From assembly GCA_002347265.1 (NCBI GenBank), contig DDYB01000032.1, positions 139,121 through 203,120 of the forward strand: DNA of 64,000 nt, read 5' to 3'. The DNA is from Desulfobacteraceae bacterium UBA2245. Lineage in GTDB: Bacteria; Desulfobacterota; Desulfobacteria; Desulfobacterales; UBA2245. This document shows positions 61,800-64,000 of the stretch, piece by piece; positions within the stretch are counted from its first letter, which is position 1; every line of letters starts with the position of its first letter. The position numbers and the translations under genes are program-made. The notes beneath the pieces are model-generated. The model was not told where the DNA came from. It made no database searches and worked only from the letters and a program-made list of their open reading frames with translations.

Positions 61800-62426
61800 T
61801 TGATCATCAAAGAACTGGCTGTCGGGCCGATCATGGCCAACTGTTTTATTCTGGGGTGCGAGACCAGCAAAGAGGCCATTGTGATTGATCCGGGCGATGA
61901 CGTTGACAAGATTCTGCTTTCCCTGGCCGAGTCCAAGCTTACGGCAAAATATATCGTCAATACGCACGGGCATTTTGATCATACCGGCGGAAACCGGAAA
62001 CTCAAGGCGTCCACGGGCGCGCAGCTTCTGATTCATGAGATGGATATTCCCATGCTCAGCCAGATTGCCGCCAGCGCGGCGGCGTGGGGCCTTTATGCGG
62101 AAGACTCGCCCCCGCCGGACCGCATTTTAGAAGACGGGGACTCCATCGCCTGCGGAACCATTCACCTTCAGGTGCTTCATACGCCCGGACACAGCCCCGG
62201 CGGGATCTCGCTTTATACCGACGACATGGTGTTTGTCGGAGACACTCTTTTTGCAGGGTCCATCGGTCGAACCGATTTGCCGGGCGGAAATTACGATACG
62301 CTGATCGGCATGATAAAGAAGAAGCTGTTCCCCCTGGGAGACAAGGTTGCGGTCTATGCCGGCCATGGACCGGCCACAACCATCGGCAGGGAGAGGCGCT
62401 ATAATCCTTTTGTGGGAGAACGTTGA
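61800..62426 (+). CDS. Glyoxalase-II-like metallo-beta-lactamase hydrolase
   Basis: 208 residues from a TTG at 61800 with AGAGGAGG 7 bases upstream. NTHGHFDHTGGN metal motif, then LHTPGHSPGGISLY, FVGDTLFAGSIGRTDL and YAGHGPATTIGRER, giving a complete binuclear site. Resembles YcbL-type glyoxalase II or persulfide-related hydrolases. The short C-terminal domain of classical GloB is missing. Substrate not determined. Confidence 0.9.
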   Translation: MIIKELAVGPIMANCFILGCETSKEAIVIDPGDDVDKILLSLAESKLTAKYIVNTHGHFDHTGGNRKLKASTGAQLLIHEMDIPMLSQIAASAAAWGLYAEDSPPPDRILEDGDSIACGTIHLQVLHTPGHSPGGISLYTDDMVFVGDTLFAGSIGRTDLPGGNYDTLIGMIKKKLFPLGDKVAVYAGHGPATTIGRERRYNPFVGER

Positions 62427-62441
62427 AAGTTTCAATGCGCA

Positions 62442-63875
62442 TCAGAAGCCGGGAGAAGAATCGGAGATCTGCGTGAAGTACTGGATATCCTTGTGCTTGA
62501 GGATGTCGTAGTAAATTGTGATCTGTTCGATATATTTGACCGCCTCGCTTCCCCGGCAATAACCGTGACGAGCGTCCTTGAAGTAGACCCTCTGCTGCAG
62601 CAGGGGAAGGACTTCGACCATGGAAGTCCACTTGTCCGGGGGCAGCTTCAATTTCCGGGCGAGATTCCGTGCATCAAAAACATGCCCCAGGCCGAGGTTG
62701 TAGGCGGCAAGGGCCGTAAACAGGCGGTCCTGTTCCGGAATTCCCGAGAAATAGTCGTAAAGCCTTCTAAAATACCGCACGCCTGCGGCGATATTCTGCC
62801 CCGGATTCAGCACGTCCTCCACGTTCAGACTTTCGGCTGTGGAGGAAGTCAACTGCATCAGCCCGAAGGCTCCGGCCGGACTCTGGGCGTCAGGATCGAA
62901 CTGGGATTCCTGGTACATCTGGGCTGTGATCAGCCGCCAGTCCAGGTCGTTTTTTTCGGCAGCCTGCTGGACGATATTTTTGAACGGGGGGAACCGGGTT
63001 TTCAGCCGGAAGTGAAACATGCTTAAGTCCATGTAGTCGATGGATTCCAGGTTCGCATAATACCGATCGTAAATTTCGTCGAATACGCCATTTTCTTGAA
63101 TCGTCTCAAAAAAAGAATTGATCTGGTGCAAGAGTTTCCGGGAATTTTTTTTGACCGCCCAGCCAAGGAAGAAGCTTGAGCTGATGGGCTCTGAGATCAC
63201 TATCTGGTGGTAGTGGCGGCGGGTACGGAGGGCGAGGTTGGTGGCGGCGATGGTTGCTTCCAGTTTTCCTGCGGCGACCTGCCGGATCAGTTCCTCGGCT
63301 GGAGCGTTGGCGTGCAGTTTGATTTTCAGATCATGGCCCTGGCGTTTCAGCGCCCTCAAATGGTCGTGATAGATGGAGCCGATGGATACATGTATCTTCT
63401 TGCTGCCCAAATCGTCTAAACCGCCGGCCGATGCGTTCTTTCGATGGGCAACAAGATGCTGTTGAATCTCCAGATAGCCGTTTGAAAATGAAATTTCCTG
63501 AGAGTTCCGATTGGTTATGGGGATATTGGCCGCAATAAAGGCGGCTTTGTTGTTCTTCAAAGCCGTTACCATGGATTCCCATGTTTCGGTTGAACATACC
63601 TTGAGCCGGACGCCGAGATATTCGGCAAAGGCCTTGGCCAGGTCATATTCAAAGCCCATGGGCTGACCGCGGTAAGAATAATAGCAATCCGCATCATTGC
63701 GGGTGATCATGGTGATCTCACCGGCTTCAAGAATTTCATCCAGAAGGCCGCGGGGAGTCATCTGTTCACAACCGGAGAAAAACATGGATGGAAGCATCAC
63801 CAGGCACAAGAGCATCTTGACCCAGCCGGGCAATGATTTGAAATCCGGGTATCCTTTTGCCGTCAATCGCAACAA
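62442..63875 (-). CDS. mltF: Membrane-bound lytic murein transglycosylase F-like lipoprotein
   Basis: 477 residues. Lipoprotein signal (MLLCLVMLPSMFFSGC, Cys36), a periplasmic solute-binding domain of family 3 (about 45-285: GEITMITRNDADCYYSYRGQ, MGFEYDLAKAFAEYLGVRLK), then a soluble-lytic-transglycosylase domain with the catalytic Glu in QMYQESQFDP, SPAGAFGLMQL and ALAAYNLGLGHV. Cleaves peptidoglycan to 1,6-anhydro ends. It starts at TTG 63875, immediately after the upstream stop, with GGGAG placed inside that gene; ATG 63815 is an alternative start nearer the signal. Confidence 0.9.
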   Translation of the reverse strand: MLRLTAKGYPDFKSLPGWVKMLLCLVMLPSMFFSGCEQMTPRGLLDEILEAGEITMITRNDADCYYSYRGQPMGFEYDLAKAFAEYLGVRLKVCSTETWESMVTALKNNKAAFIAANIPITNRNSQEISFSNGYLEIQQHLVAHRKNASAGGLDDLGSKKIHVSIGSIYHDHLRALKRQGHDLKIKLHANAPAEELIRQVAAGKLEATIAATNLALRTRRHYHQIVISEPISSSFFLGWAVKKNSRKLLHQINSFFETIQENGVFDEIYDRYYANLESIDYMDLSMFHFRLKTRFPPFKNIVQQAAEKNDLDWRLITAQMYQESQFDPDAQSPAGAFGLMQLTSSTAESLNVEDVLNPGQNIAAGVRYFRRLYDYFSGIPEQDRLFTALAAYNLGLGHVFDARNLARKLKLPPDKWTSMVEVLPLLQQRVYFKDARHGYCRGSEAVKYIEQITIYYDILKHKDIQYFTQISDSSPGF

Positions 63876-64000
63876 TTAAAAGGCTCCCAGCTGACAGGGC
63901 CTGATTTTGATGCCGATCGTTTCACACACTCCGCTGACGGTCATTTTGGCCACCTTGAATTTCCGGGCGATGTCCCATGCCGCGCGGCAGGGCAGGCGCT
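63876..64000 (-). CDS. Small uncharacterised protein, C-terminal 41 residues (runs off the right edge)
   Basis: Minus-strand frame open from the edge to TAA at 63876-63878, directly abutting the mltF start. The visible part reads RLPCRAAWDIARKFKVAK, then MTVSGVCETIGIKIRPCQLG and AF. It looks like a short helix-turn-helix with two or three Cys, ending in a (I/C)xxCQLGxF-type tail that I have the impression of seeing in small deltaproteobacterial proteins; the family is not named with confidence. Tight spacing suggests co-translation with mltF. Confidence 0.6.
   Translation of the reverse strand, partial: RLPCRAAWDIARKFKVAKMTVSGVCETIGIKIRPCQLGAF

Noticed and set aside
1..64000. CRISPR array, prophage, intact IS element or toxin-antitoxin pair
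   Set aside because: No regularly spaced direct repeats, phage structural genes, complete transposase or paired small toxin/antitoxin frames were found by reading both strands.

Overview
The window reads as a stretch of chromosome from a Desulfobacterota (deltaproteobacterial) anaerobe, most like a sulfate reducer of the Desulfobacteraceae/Desulfosarcina group. This is inferred from gene content and order: a complete methylmalonyl-CoA (propionate/succinate) locus with a biotin-fused transcarboxylase, a multiheme c-type lipoprotein, a radical SAM protein of the COG1313 type, GlnRS alongside GatCA, and typical deltaproteobacterial operon neighbours. No plasmid, prophage, CRISPR array or intact insertion sequence is visible. 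Almost all genes are housekeeping or central metabolism. TTG starts are unusually common, and several are decided by a strong Shine-Dalgarno (SD) site.

Layout. 1-2305: end of pheT and a MerR-type regulator. 2413-2690: tRNA-Gly(CCC) with its own promoter and terminator. 2732-15287: translation/RNA operon (rimP, nusA, infB, a DUF503 gene, rbfA, nrnA, truB, rpsO, pnp) running on into an M16 peptidase, dut and a metallo-beta-lactamase-fold gene, with many overlapping stops and starts. 15465-17044 (minus): a 57-residue zinc-ribbon gene and a six-heme lipoprotein cytochrome. 17045-18101: a graveyard holding remnants of a chemotaxis receptor and of a REP-associated (RAYT-like) transposase. 18102-22855: radical SAM protein, YgjP-like metallopeptidase (minus), DUF2065-queA-tgt, NifU-type scaffold. 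22950-34499: aminotransferase, then methylmalonyl-CoA epimerase, mutase, MeaB chaperone, carboxyltransferase, a small OadG-like protein, the 5S-biotin fusion subunit and succinyl-CoA synthetase. Together these interconvert propionyl-CoA and succinate with substrate-level phosphorylation, closed by a clear terminator. 34615-42489: argS, SPOR protein, gatC, gatA, a 58-residue gene, mutL, thiD, thiM. 42475-46759: FG-GAP periplasmic protein (minus), divergent porin, MEMO-family protein. 46892-50182: glnS, tRNA-Gln(CTG) and gltX clustered. 50619-54798: rpmF, a long acyl-CoA dehydrogenase, fabG, acpP, fabF. 54977-61759: rpiB, glyA, dCMP deaminase, nrdR, ribD, ribE, ribBA, ribH, nusB. 61800-64000: a glyoxalase-II-like hydrolase, a MltF-type lytic transglycosylase (minus) and the end of a small unknown gene (minus).

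I see no obvious new defence or mobile system. The most rewarding places for a second look are (a) the hexaheme lipoprotein, built from six near-identical 61-residue heme units with a strictly placed Phe-His; (b) the fatty-acid cluster, where an acyl-CoA dehydrogenase with a C-terminal extension sits where plsX-fabH-fabD would be expected; and (c) fabF itself, most of which uses codons quite unlike its neighbours or its own 3' end.
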